Notes under the pieces: model-generated
What the model was told of the DNA's origin: nothing
Database searches by the model: none
Seen by the model: only the letters and a program-made list of their open reading frames with translations
Part shown: in pieces, positions 4,433 through 12,745 of the stretch
Layout of the letters: every line of letters begins with the position of its first letter
How positions within the stretch are numbered: position 1 is the first letter of the stretch
Assembly (NCBI GenBank): GCA_937901255.1
Contig: CALCHN010000019.1
Span: 1-26,789, forward strand
Direction of reading: 5' to 3'
DNA: 26,789 nt
Origin: an uncultured Flavobacteriales bacterium
GTDB lineage: Bacteria; Bacteroidota; Bacteroidia; Flavobacteriales_E; Vicingaceae
Translations under genes and position numbers: made by a program

Positions 4433-7415
4433 ATTGAATAGTTAAAAGTTCTATAATCACCTTCCCTTCTATGTCCTTTAGTTGTGCTGTCAAATTCTTC
4501 CAATCAGACACTAATATTACTTCTTCTGCTTTAAAATCTACTAAACTAGATTTTAAAGAATTAAAAATACGCTGCAAACATTCAGTTTCATTTGCTTGAG
4601 TTGTTCCAAAAAACAGGTAAGTCTTACCTTCATATAAAAAATAATGTGAAGCGAACTTAAAACCTTCTATGTCATCAAGCTTAGGTTTAAAGTTTTCTAA
4701 TGATTTATCAAACACTAAATGAATTTGAACCAGCTTTTCTGCATCTAACCTATCATACTCACTTATCTTCCCATGTTTCTTTGTATAATCTTGCAAAGGA
4801 AACTCTTTAAAGATAAATTTTCTTCTATATTGAAAATTACAAATTAATAATAAATCATAGAATTTTAAATATTCCTGAACACCTTGAGAGTTCTTACTAC
4901 TTTTATGATTTACGACAAATTCTTTAAACTCTATATAAGTACCAAATAAAGTAAGAATAAAATCACTAACCCCATATATTAAAATAGAAAATGGCTCGAC
5001 ATCTAAAGATTGTGAGCAAAATACCTCAATATTATCAACTTCTTTTAGATAATTTTTAAAAATATCATTCAATTCAGTTTGTTTACAAATGTGTTTTAAT
5101 TGGTGGTAATAATTATAAAATGTATAATCATTTATTTCCCACATTTTATTTTTATACTTATTTAAGTATTCTTTAAAATAACCAATTCCCAAATCATTTA
5201 ATTCACCCTTACTAAAACCCCATAAATTTGTTTCATATTCATTCTCTTTTAGCAATACTAACAACCTTACTTTCAAAGAAGTGTCAATATACTTATTGTT
5301 TAAAAATTGATTATTAACTAAATCTTTTGTTTCTTCACTTGTTAATTTAAAATTCTTATCAATTAATTCAAATCTACCATTATTTAGGTTTAAATATTTT
5401 GACAAAATTCGTGTTATTTCACTTAAATAAAGATTATAGTATTCACATCGCTTCCAAAAATAAAATAACGCTTTAGTAAGAGAAATCAATTCGTCTTTAC
5501 TTTTTATTTGATGATAATTAATCCTAATTATTAATTGTTCACCTAAATTTTTTGAAAGTAAATTTTCTAAAGTGTCATTAAACACTCTATCTGATTCTTC
5601 TTTTTTTAATAATTGATTAAAATCAGATTCTCTTAAATCATCTTCAGCGTAGCTCAACCTCATTACTTTATAAAAATTTCTTTCGAATTGAATTGAATTA
5701 TGAGGCAAATCATCTTTCTCTCCAAAAAGTGCCACCAACACAGAAATAAGAGCTTTGGATTCAACACAGTCAATACCTAAAATTGATTTGAAACAATTCT
5801 CATCTTCAGAGTAAAAAACACTTGAAATTTTGTATCTTTTAGGATTAACAGTAAATGAATTTAAACTTTCAAATACATCAATAATTTCTTGTTCATCTTG
5901 TTTTCCACCACCATTAGAATTAGCCTCAATCAAAGAAAATTTTCCATTCTTAATCTTTAAAAAATCTTCTTTTCTTTCATTTAATAATTGAATAAATTTT
6001 GGGAAATTGATTTTTAAAAAAATGAAATTCAAATAATCATTTGTGTCAATATCTTCAAAAACAAATTTAGATTCAAATATCAATTGATTAACTAATCGCT
6101 TAACATCTCGTATGTTGTGAATAAAATGACTAAAGTGATTTCTGTTATTTGTTAATGCATTATTTATTAAAATAATATCACTTTCTTTAAAATCGTTACA
6201 ATTTTTAAGAGATTTAATAAATTCTTCCTCCAATATTTTTTGCGGTATCTCAGGTAAATATACTTCTAATTGAAAGAATTTTTCTAAAAACTTATAATGT
6301 TTATTACTATTATCACCTTTCAATGTTTTTATAACATAATCTTTATCTAAGGCGACAATAAATACTATGTTAGTGAAATTAGCAGTATTTCTTATCAGTT
6401 TTAATGTTTCTGATATCTCAATTGGGTTCAAACGATCTAAATCATCAACATAAACGATAATTTTTTTATTTAATTTACCTAATGAAGTATTAATTTTATT
6501 GTATAAATCATACACTGGTAAACTTTTATCTACATCTACGTTTACATCAAGTAAGGAAAATACATTTCCGGTATTATACAATTTTAGTAAAGCATCTGAA
6601 TAACTTGAAATTTCTTTATGTAACGTTCCATCATATTTTTTTAGTTTTTCACAAAGTGCTTTAAAGAAATCACTAATAATATCTTTTTCATTATGATTTA
6701 GGAATGGTGAAAATTCTATCTCAATAATATCCTCAATATTTTTTTTAAAAAGTTCCTTTTTGAAGAGACCCAACAAACTTGACTTCCCATTACCCCAAGG
6801 CCCAACCAGACCGATAGTAAAAGCTTTTTTATAATTATCATTGATAATTGGATCGAGTATTTTCGGTACAATATTTTTATACCCAAGTCTATCTTCTTTA
6901 TCCTCATCAATAGGAAGATCTTCTATAAATGTCGATTTATTTAGTGTTTTTGGTTCTTTTGTTTTTTTTGGATAAAATGTTATTAAAAATTTAAATAACA
7001 TAACTATTGGGTAAATCATTAATGTGGTAATCACAATATCAAGATATGCTACGGAAACATTTTGTAATACTTTTAAGTGAACATATTCCCAATTAACAGC
7101 AGATAATCTATAAAACCAATAAGTTATTATTAAAACTCCAAACAGTAAATAGTGTAAAAAAGAAGCTTTATAAGCAATTTGAAGTTTATGCCAAGTGAAT
7201 AATCCTCCAATGACAAAAAAAACTCCTGTAAAAAAATCAAACAAATATGATGACTCTATTTCACCTGGTTTGAATACTAAAAATTTTAAAATAATATCTG
7301 ATATAAATGGATTGAAAATAGAAAATAAAATTATCAGAGAAATAGTCGTAACAAACCATTTGGAAAAAATCCAAGTCTCATCTAATTTTTCTATTTTATC
7401 AATCAACTTAGACAT
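4422..7415 (-). CDS. Membrane-anchored KAP family P-loop NTPase
   Basis: This 997-residue protein has four N-terminal membrane helices (about 21-48, 55-75, 84-104 and 121-148). The KAP domain starts near residue 163. Walker A is GPWGNGKS (205-212), preceded by DRLGYKNIV and hydrophobic IGLV. Walker B is IIVYVDDLDR (319-328), with the Asp-Asp-Leu-Asp-Arg typical of KAP proteins. NIVFIVALDKDYVIKTL (349-365) fits the strand and helix after Walker B. The remaining 600 residues are mostly helical with no motif I recognise and may be a sensor or effector part. KAP NTPases include PifA of the F plasmid, which excludes phage T7. Many family members carry helices inserted within the NTPase core; here they precede it. 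The gene leads the two-gene unit and has a TATATTTG octamer upstream. An exclusion role is inferred. Confidence 0.9.
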   Translation of the reverse strand: MSKLIDKIEKLDETWIFSKWFVTTISLIILFSIFNPFISDIILKFLVFKPGEIESSYLFDFFTGVFFVIGGLFTWHKLQIAYKASFLHYLLFGVLIITYWFYRLSAVNWEYVHLKVLQNVSVAYLDIVITTLMIYPIVMLFKFLITFYPKKTKEPKTLNKSTFIEDLPIDEDKEDRLGYKNIVPKILDPIINDNYKKAFTIGLVGPWGNGKSSLLGLFKKELFKKNIEDIIEIEFSPFLNHNEKDIISDFFKALCEKLKKYDGTLHKEISSYSDALLKLYNTGNVFSLLDVNVDVDKSLPVYDLYNKINTSLGKLNKKIIVYVDDLDRLNPIEISETLKLIRNTANFTNIVFIVALDKDYVIKTLKGDNSNKHYKFLEKFFQLEVYLPEIPQKILEEEFIKSLKNCNDFKESDIILINNALTNNRNHFSHFIHNIRDVKRLVNQLIFESKFVFEDIDTNDYLNFIFLKINFPKFIQLLNERKEDFLKIKNGKFSLIEANSNGGGKQDEQEIIDVFESLNSFTVNPKRYKISSVFYSEDENCFKSILGIDCVESKALISVLVALFGEKDDLPHNSIQFERNFYKVMRLSYAEDDLRESDFNQLLKKEESDRVFNDTLENLLSKNLGEQLIIRINYHQIKSKDELISLTKALFYFWKRCEYYNLYLSEITRILSKYLNLNNGRFELIDKNFKLTSEETKDLVNNQFLNNKYIDTSLKVRLLVLLKENEYETNLWGFSKGELNDLGIGYFKEYLNKYKNKMWEINDYTFYNYYHQLKHICKQTELNDIFKNYLKEVDNIEVFCSQSLDVEPFSILIYGVSDFILTLFGTYIEFKEFVVNHKSSKNSQGVQEYLKFYDLLLICNFQYRRKFIFKEFPLQDYTKKHGKISEYDRLDAEKLVQIHLVFDKSLENFKPKLDDIEGFKFASHYFLYEGKTYLFFGTTQANETECLQRIFNSLKSSLVDFKAEEVILVSDWKNLTAQLKDIEGKVIIELLTIQYGK

Positions 7416-7472
7416 TTTCTATGTTTTATTTTTTATCCCGACCCTGAAAAGCTATACTTTTATTCATCTCAA

Positions 7473-7480
7473 CAAATATA
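7473..7480 (-). promoter_or_regulatory. -7 element (TATATTTG) for the KAP unit
   Basis: On the minus strand TATATTTG fits TAnnTTTG and lies 57 bp upstream of the KAP NTPase start codon. The predicted leader is about 50 nt. A -33 TTTG box is not evident at the expected distance. Confidence 0.55.
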
Positions 7481-7539
7481 CAATATTTTTACAAGGCTTT
7501 GATTATGTTTAAGCTAAACAACTTAACCTACTAATCACA

Positions 7540-7592
7540 TAGATTCCTGATAAATTTTCCGTTGTACTACAAAATTTCGGGAATGACGGTAA
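7540..7592. repeat. Dispersed repeat (TAGATTCC...GAATGACGGTAA), copy 2
   Basis: The segment TAGATTCCTGATAAATTTTC...AAATTTCGGGAATGACGGTAA matches 2847-2897 in the same orientation, with mismatches in the middle. GATTCC and GGAATGAC could pair as weak inverted ends. The two copies bracket the secreted-protein gene and the KAP pair. Confidence 0.65.
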
Positions 7593-7616
7593 AAGTCGGG
7601 CTTTGTGCGTTGGCAA

Positions 7617-7648
7617 CCCCTCCCCTTCGGGGAGGCTGGGAGGGGCTT
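7617..7648 (-). terminator. G+C-rich hairpin repeat copy 2, likely end of the polysaccharide operon
   Basis: CCTCCCC (7619-7625) pairs with GGGGAGG (7629-7635) around TTC, and an outer CCCC can pair with GGGG at 7642-7645. It lies 7 nt beyond the stop of the last polysaccharide gene, where a terminator is expected, but no U-run follows. It is the inverted counterpart of the repeat at 897-926. Confidence 0.6.
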
Positions 7649-7654
7649 CTACTT

Positions 7655-9601
7655 CTACTTATCCAACTCCTCATAAACAGAGTTTTTGCTCTTAAACTCA
7701 GGGACAAGGTTTTTCATTTTGGCAACAATTTGCATGTTGTTTTGCGTGGTGAAAGCATTGATTAAATCAGTAATTTTTTCTTTTACTTCTTCAAACTCAT
7801 ACTTTTTTACCTTCGCTATCATTATTTGATTGTGATGCGTAGCGATAGTATTTTCTTCATTTGCCAATAATTCTTCGTATAACTTCTCTCCCGGACGAAG
7901 TCCTGTAAAAATTATATTAATGTCTTTGTCTAAGGTTAACCCTGATAGTTTTATCATTTTTTTAGCTAAATCGAGTATTTTAACCGATTCGCCCATATCA
8001 AAAATATAGATTTCCCCTCCTTCTCCCGATGTTCCTGCTTCCAGCACTAGCTGACAAGCTTCCGGAATCGTCATAAAAAATCGGGTAATATCTGGGTGTG
8101 TAATGGTGATTGGTCCACCGCTTTCAATTTGCTTTCTAAACCTTGGAATTACAGAACCGTTGGAGCCTAATACATTTCCAAAACGAGTGGTGATAAATTT
8201 AGTAGTGGCATTATTATTCAACGATTGAATATAAATTTCTGCAATTCTTTTGCTTGCTCCCATTACATTGGTGGGATTAACAGCTTTATCGGTAGAAACC
8301 ATTACAAAACGTTCTACTTGGTATTTTACTGCTAAATCGGCAATTACTTTTGTTCCCAACACATTGGTAAAAATAGATTCCGATGGATTATTCTCCATCA
8401 TGGGAACATGTTTATATGCCGCAGCATGAAAAACATAGTTGGGCTGGAACGTCTTAAAAAGATTATCCATCCGCTCGGTGTTTCTAATGTCTCCAATTAC
8501 AATTTCGTAAGGAACATGGTTAGGGTTATCGCTCAGTTCCAATTCCATATCATATAAAGGAGATTCGGCTTGATCGAGCAAAATAATTTTTTTTGGATTG
8601 AAATGTACAATTTGTCTTACCATTTCGCTGCCTATACTCCCTGCTGCTCCGGTAACCAATATCACTTTGTTAGCTAATTGTTGTTTAATGTTCTCTTCAC
8701 TAAGTTTAATAGGATCTCTTTCCAGCAGTTCTTCAATCTGAATTTTTTTAATTTGCTTAAAGCTTAATTGCCCGTTAATCCAATTAGATACTGGTGGAAC
8801 ATTCAGTATTTTGGTATCGAACTTTAAACAAATGTCAATGAGTTTTTTCTTTTTGGCTGCACTTAAATTTTGTATGGAAATAATTACATGAGCAACATCG
8901 TTTTTGCTCAGCATATCTTCCAACTTACTCATTCCTATAATTTTAACACCTTCTAGCAATTTACCTTCTTTTTTGGCATCTTCATCCACAAATGCCAATA
9001 CTTTATATTTCAACCCGGCATCTCTATCCAGCGTTCTTTTGGTAATAATGCCCGATTCACCTGCTCCAAAAATAATCACGTTACTTTTTTCACGATAAGG
9101 ATTCATTATTTCGGTGTAAAGCGACTTAAAAATTACTCTTAAGGTAATCATTAAGAACAAGGTGGTCATGTAATCTATAATGATAATAGAAAATGGCAGT
9201 GGAAAGGTTTTGTTGATTCCGTAGTAAAAAACAAGGTTGATTACTACAAAAACTAAACTTCCTAAAGTAAGCGTTACAAATATGCGTTGAGAATCTTTGG
9301 AACTGGTGTGTTTTACAATCCCTTTGTAGGTGCCTGCAATTAGAAAGCTAAGAAGTCTTACGCCTAAAATAACACTAAAGACAAATGGAAATCCTTTTAT
9401 TTCTACTTCCGGAATGCTGAAGTTGAAGCGAACCAAATAAGCGATGATGATAGCAAAAAAGCAAATTACCATATCAATGGTAAGTACCATCCATCGGGGA
9501 AAATTATTTTGAAATATGTATTTAATCCAACTCATTAATTTAAAACTGAAAATTATAAAAATTCTGTAAAGAAATCTGGTTAACCTAAAATTAATATCCA
9601 C
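7655..9601 (-). CDS. WbpM/CapD-like UDP-sugar 4,6-dehydratase (membrane-bound)
   Basis: This 648-residue protein has the long WbpM-type layout. Four membrane helices (about 38-58, 72-91, 107-128 and 136-158) come first. A CoA-binding-like Rossmann domain with GAGESG (179-184) follows, then an extended SDR domain with TGAAGSIG (317-324), AAAYKHVPMME (393-403) and VSTDKA (435-440). The catalytic spacing ends in Met447 and Lys451, as in the long homologues that have Met in place of the usual Tyr. WbpM-type enzymes dehydrate UDP-GlcNAc to the 4-keto-6-deoxy sugar used for QuiNAc, FucNAc or bacillosamine. It is the last gene of its unit, 5 nt after the phosphoglycosyl transferase. Met23 (ATG at 9533-9535) is an alternative start that would better fit the usual short N terminus. 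Confidence 0.93.
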   Translation of the reverse strand: MDINFRLTRFLYRIFIIFSFKLMSWIKYIFQNNFPRWMVLTIDMVICFFAIIIAYLVRFNFSIPEVEIKGFPFVFSVILGVRLLSFLIAGTYKGIVKHTSSKDSQRIFVTLTLGSLVFVVINLVFYYGINKTFPLPFSIIIIDYMTTLFLMITLRVIFKSLYTEIMNPYREKSNVIIFGAGESGIITKRTLDRDAGLKYKVLAFVDEDAKKEGKLLEGVKIIGMSKLEDMLSKNDVAHVIISIQNLSAAKKKKLIDICLKFDTKILNVPPVSNWINGQLSFKQIKKIQIEELLERDPIKLSEENIKQQLANKVILVTGAAGSIGSEMVRQIVHFNPKKIILLDQAESPLYDMELELSDNPNHVPYEIVIGDIRNTERMDNLFKTFQPNYVFHAAAYKHVPMMENNPSESIFTNVLGTKVIADLAVKYQVERFVMVSTDKAVNPTNVMGASKRIAEIYIQSLNNNATTKFITTRFGNVLGSNGSVIPRFRKQIESGGPITITHPDITRFFMTIPEACQLVLEAGTSGEGGEIYIFDMGESVKILDLAKKMIKLSGLTLDKDINIIFTGLRPGEKLYEELLANEENTIATHHNQIMIAKVKKYEFEEVKEKITDLINAFTTQNNMQIVAKMKNLVPEFKSKNSVYEELDK

Positions 9602-9606
9602 AAATG

Positions 9607-10194
9607 CTAATTAATAATTTTAGCAATGGTTTTGAATATAATTTTTATGTCGGTGATAACACTTTTTTCTTCAACATATTTTAAGTTAAGCTTTAACTTA
9701 CTAGGCATAACTTCTTCAATATAGGTCTTTTCAGGATTGTCCGACTTTCCTAATACTTCATTTTCATTAATGTAAGCTATGCTGGCATAATCGGTTATTC
9801 CAGGTTGTACTGAAAGTACTTTTTGCTGCTCTTGGTTGTATAAATCAACATATTTTCTAACTTCAGGACGAGGACCAACCAAGCTCATATCTCCAATAAA
9901 AACATTTATTAACTGCGGCAATTCGTCAATTTTATATTTTCTAATAAAATAACCGGGTTTGGTAATTCTACTATCATTTCCACCAACTGTAAGCAAACCT
10001 TTTTTATCCGAACCAACAGCCATAGATCTAAATTTAAACAATTTAAAATCTTTTCCGCCTTTTCCTACTCTGGTTTGTTTGTAAAACACACCACCTTTAG
10101 AATCTATGGTAATGATAAGTCCTACAATTAAAAATAGCGGGAACAATAGGATTAATCCAATCAATGAAAAAAATATATCCATTAATCGTTTCAT
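9607..10194 (-). CDS. Initiating phosphoglycosyl transferase (bacterial sugar transferase, PglC-like)
   Basis: This 195-residue enzyme is the small form of the bacterial sugar transferase family, with a single N-terminal re-entrant hydrophobic segment (residues 7-30, including Pro19). Family motifs are clear: YKQTRVGKGGKDFKLFKFRSM (38-58), the catalytic Asp-Glu pair in KIDELPQL (D90, E91), and GDMSLVGPRPEV (101-112). Such enzymes transfer a sugar-1-phosphate from a UDP-sugar to undecaprenyl phosphate on the inner membrane and so start repeat-unit assembly. Its place between the dehydratase and the aminotransferase suggests that the sugar moved is a 4-amino-4,6-dideoxy-HexNAc derivative. The spacer before its ATG is filled by hairpin element copy B. 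Confidence 0.95.
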   Translation of the reverse strand: MKRLMDIFFSLIGLILLFPLFLIVGLIITIDSKGGVFYKQTRVGKGGKDFKLFKFRSMAVGSDKKGLLTVGGNDSRITKPGYFIRKYKIDELPQLINVFIGDMSLVGPRPEVRKYVDLYNQEQQKVLSVQPGITDYASIAYINENEVLGKSDNPEKTYIEEVMPSKLKLNLKYVEEKSVITDIKIIFKTIAKIIN

Positions 10195-10197
10195 CTG

Positions 10198-10284
10198 TTT
10201 ATATTTTATTGTTATTAAATCGGTCAGATGTAACTCCCTTATAATCTTTTCTTCTGCAAGAAACTTTTACTCGTGGTCGTTTCA
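10198..10284 (-). repeat. Intergenic hairpin element, copy B
   Basis: On the minus strand the element begins at the aminotransferase stop codon and ends 3 nt before the phosphoglycosyl transferase ATG. Order: TGAAACGACCACGAGTAAAAG, a hairpin with arms TTCTT and AAGAA, then GATTAT, GGGAGTTACAT, TGACCGATTTAA and an A/T-rich tail. Copy C at 20319-20405 has the same order; its hairpin arms differ but keep their pairing. Confidence 0.75.
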
Positions 10285-11499
10285 TTATCCCATTACTTTT
10301 TTAACTGCGTTAACCACTGCTTTTATAACCGTTTGAATCTGCTCGTCTGTCAAATCATAAAACACCGGTAAGGAGATTTCTCTGGAAAAATTATCTAGCG
10401 TTACGGGGTAATTGTTGACATCATATCCTAAATTTTTATAAAAACTCATAGCAGGAACAGGAATAAAATGCACATTTACAGATACATCCTGATTAAATAT
10501 TTCCTGAATAATAGCATCTCTTTGCTCTTCCGTACAGTTTTTAATCCTAAGTGGAAATAAATGGTAAGAAGTTTCTGTTGTAAGATTTTCATTACCTATA
10601 ACAGGTAACTGAGCCCAATCATAGGCTTTTAAAGCCTTAAGATATTCGTTAAAAATGTATTTTCTTTTCGGTAAGGTTTCGCTATCATATCTTGCCAACT
10701 CCACCTGACCAATAGCTGCCATAATATCTGTCATATTGCATTTATAGCCGGCTTCAACAATATCGTATTTCCAATTGCCTTTTTGTGTTTTTGCTAATGC
10801 ATCTTTATTTTGTCCGTGTAAGGTTTTTACACATAACGTTTGATAAATCTCATCATTATTAAAAGGCTCAGGTAAATTAAGTGCTACTGCCCCACCTTCT
10901 CCGGTAGTTAGATTTTTTACTGCATGAAAAGAAAATACAGAAACATCAGTTAAAGCCCCTGTCTTTTTACCTTTGTAGCATGCTCCAAAAGAATGAGCAG
11001 CATCAGAAAGTACTAGTATTCTACCTAATTTTTTTTGTTCGTGTGTTGTAGCAACAAAAGTGTTTTTATGTTTGTTTACCAAGGCATTAATTGCATCAAA
11101 ATCGCAAGGTAAGCCGCCAAAATCTACCGGCATAATTACTTTTGTTTTGGAAGTAATGGCTTTTTCAATTGCTGCAACATTAATGTTAAAATTAGAAGGA
11201 TTTACATCTACAAAAACAGGCTTTGCTCCACAGTGCATTACCACATTAGCCGTAGCTGAATAAGTATAAGCAGGTAAAATAACTTCATCGCCTTCTTTAA
11301 CACCAAACCAACGCAACATAATTTCTAATCCTGCTGTAGCACTGTTTAAGCAAAGTGTGCTTTTATTACCACAATAAGCTGTAATCTCTTTTTCAAAAGC
11401 CTTAGTTCTAGGCCCAGTAGTAATCCAACCCGATTGAAGCACCTTAGTTACTTCGTCTATTACTTGCTGATTAATGTGTGGTGGCGAAAATGGAATCAT
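10285..11499 (-). CDS. DegT/DnrJ/EryC1/StrS family sugar aminotransferase
   Basis: This 404-residue PLP enzyme has the family order of motifs. GWITTGPRTKAFEKE comes near the N terminus, LNSATAGLEIML binds phosphate (51-62), and VILPAYTYSATANVV follows (73-87). SDAAHSFGACYKGKK contains the PLP-ring Asp166. SFHAVKNLTTGEGG contains the Schiff-base Lys195. Members of this family transaminate 4-keto or 3-keto nucleotide sugars using glutamate. With the WbpM-like dehydratase two genes downstream, the likely product is a UDP-4-amino-4,6-dideoxy-HexNAc, as with PglE in Campylobacter. No PglD-type acetyltransferase lies nearby. Confidence 0.94.
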   Translation of the reverse strand: MIPFSPPHINQQVIDEVTKVLQSGWITTGPRTKAFEKEITAYCGNKSTLCLNSATAGLEIMLRWFGVKEGDEVILPAYTYSATANVVMHCGAKPVFVDVNPSNFNINVAAIEKAITSKTKVIMPVDFGGLPCDFDAINALVNKHKNTFVATTHEQKKLGRILVLSDAAHSFGACYKGKKTGALTDVSVFSFHAVKNLTTGEGGAVALNLPEPFNNDEIYQTLCVKTLHGQNKDALAKTQKGNWKYDIVEAGYKCNMTDIMAAIGQVELARYDSETLPKRKYIFNEYLKALKAYDWAQLPVIGNENLTTETSYHLFPLRIKNCTEEQRDAIIQEIFNQDVSVNVHFIPVPAMSFYKNLGYDVNNYPVTLDNFSREISLPVFYDLTDEQIQTVIKAVVNAVKKVMG

Positions 11500-11590
11500 A
11501 TATTTAGTTATCTGTTAATAGTTATTCGTTAATTGTTTGTGTATATTTCTAATTAATTGCGATGAGCTACACTCAACGCTGTTAAATTTC

Positions 11591-11603
11591 GCTCCTTCGG
11601 AGC
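11591..11603. other. Small spacer hairpin (GCTCC-TTC-GGAGC)
   Basis: A 5-bp G+C stem with a TTC loop lies in the 178-nt spacer between wecB and the aminotransferase. It forms part of a longer repeat-like segment (about 11560-11612). It lacks a U-run on the minus strand, so termination within the operon is doubtful. Confidence 0.4.
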
Positions 11604-11623
11604 TTTATTCTTTCTAGTTAAAA

Positions 11624-11684
11624 AATTTCTAATTTCTAATTTCTAATTTCTAATTTCTAATTTCTAATTTCTAATTTCTAATTT
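11624..11684. repeat. Heptanucleotide tandem repeat (AATTTCT)n reaching the wecB stop codon
   Basis: Eight full copies of AATTTCT plus a partial ninth run without error. On the minus strand the array reads as ATTAGAA repeats, and the wecB stop (TAG at 11678-11680) lies within it. A change in copy number past the stop would alter only the spacer. Slippage variation is expected here. Confidence 0.95.
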
Positions 11685-12745
11685 ATTAACTCTTGTATAA
11701 TATTTTCACAAGCTTTTCCTTTCCCATATAAATCTATGGTGAAATCTGCTTGTTGCTCCAACATTTGTTCTACTCCTTGTATTATTTTTTGAGTATCACT
11801 TCCAACAAGCACATTTACCTTATTTTCAACTAACTCTACCCATTCGGTTTGATCACGCATGGTAACACAGTTTTTCTTAAAGAAGAAAGCTTCTTTTTGC
11901 AATCCGCCACTGTCTGTCATTACTAAAGTACATTTCTTTAATAACTCAATCATATCAAAATACCCAACAGGTGTTATGGTATTAAATTCCATTTTTAACC
12001 CTAAATCTGCAATTTTTCCTTTGGTTCTCGGATGAAGTGGTAATACTACCGGAACAGTTTTGTTAATGGTGTTTAAGGCATTGATAATTCCTGTTAAATT
12101 CTCTTTATTATCAGTATTTTCAGCTCTATGGAGTGTACACAAAATAAATTTATCGTGGGTTATTTTATTAGCAACAGTAGCTTTTTCAACAGATGAAAGT
12201 GAATAATATTCTGCTGCATCTTGCATTACATCACCACTTTTAATGATTTTTGTATTGATATTTTCATATCCTTCTCTCATCAAGTTATCTACTGCAGTTT
12301 GTGTCGGACAAAATAAATAATCAGAAATTCTATCGGTTAATATTCTATTGACTTCTTCCGGCATATTCATATTAAAACTCCTTAAGCCAGCTTCAACATG
12401 AGCTACTTTTATATGTAGTTTTTTAGCTGCCAACGCTCCAGCTATAGTAGAATTAGTATCTCCATAAACCAATAGTAAATCAGGCTTCTCTTCTAATAAT
12501 ATCTTTTCAATCTGTTCTAACATTCTGCCCGTCATAGCTCCATGTCCAACACTATTAATATTTAAGTTGTATTTTGGTGTGGGGATTTCCATTTCTCTAA
12601 AAAATACCTCACTCATGTTATCGTCAAAATGCTGACCTGTATGCACAATAATTTCTTCAATTTCTGTATGTTTCTCTATTGCTCTGCTTAAGGCAGCAGC
12701 TTTTACAAACTGTGGTCTGGCCCCTACTATGGTTATAATTTTCAT
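11678..12745 (-). CDS. wecB: UDP-N-acetylglucosamine 2-epimerase (non-hydrolysing)
   Basis: WecB interconverts UDP-GlcNAc and UDP-ManNAc in the cytoplasm. The 355-residue protein has all family blocks: IVGARPQFVKAAALSRAI near the N terminus, VHTGQHFDDNMS, LVYGDTNSTIAGALAAKK, HVEAGLRSFNMNMPEEVNR, CTLHRAENTDN, LPLHPRTKGK, and TDSGGLQKEAFFFKK near the UDP site, followed by RDQTEWVELVE. The ATG overlaps the stop of the SGNH gene (ATGA, 12742-12745), so the two are coupled. No ManNAc dehydrogenase (WecC) lies in the window, so ManNAc itself or a later derivative made elsewhere would be the sugar used. The last codons and stop lie in a 7-bp repeat array. Confidence 0.96.
   Translation of the reverse strand: MKIITIVGARPQFVKAAALSRAIEKHTEIEEIIVHTGQHFDDNMSEVFFREMEIPTPKYNLNINSVGHGAMTGRMLEQIEKILLEEKPDLLLVYGDTNSTIAGALAAKKLHIKVAHVEAGLRSFNMNMPEEVNRILTDRISDYLFCPTQTAVDNLMREGYENINTKIIKSGDVMQDAAEYYSLSSVEKATVANKITHDKFILCTLHRAENTDNKENLTGIINALNTINKTVPVVLPLHPRTKGKIADLGLKMEFNTITPVGYFDMIELLKKCTLVMTDSGGLQKEAFFFKKNCVTMRDQTEWVELVENKVNVLVGSDTQKIIQGVEQMLEQQADFTIDLYGKGKACENIIQELIN

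Noticed and set aside
7562..7765. Plus-strand open frame over the end of the WbpM-like gene
   Set aside because: It runs through the G+C-rich hairpin repeat and then antisense to a clear coding sequence, with no protein-like features.
11624..11684. Possible CRISPR array
   Set aside because: The 7-bp units are contiguous without spacers; this is a simple tandem repeat and no cas gene is present.
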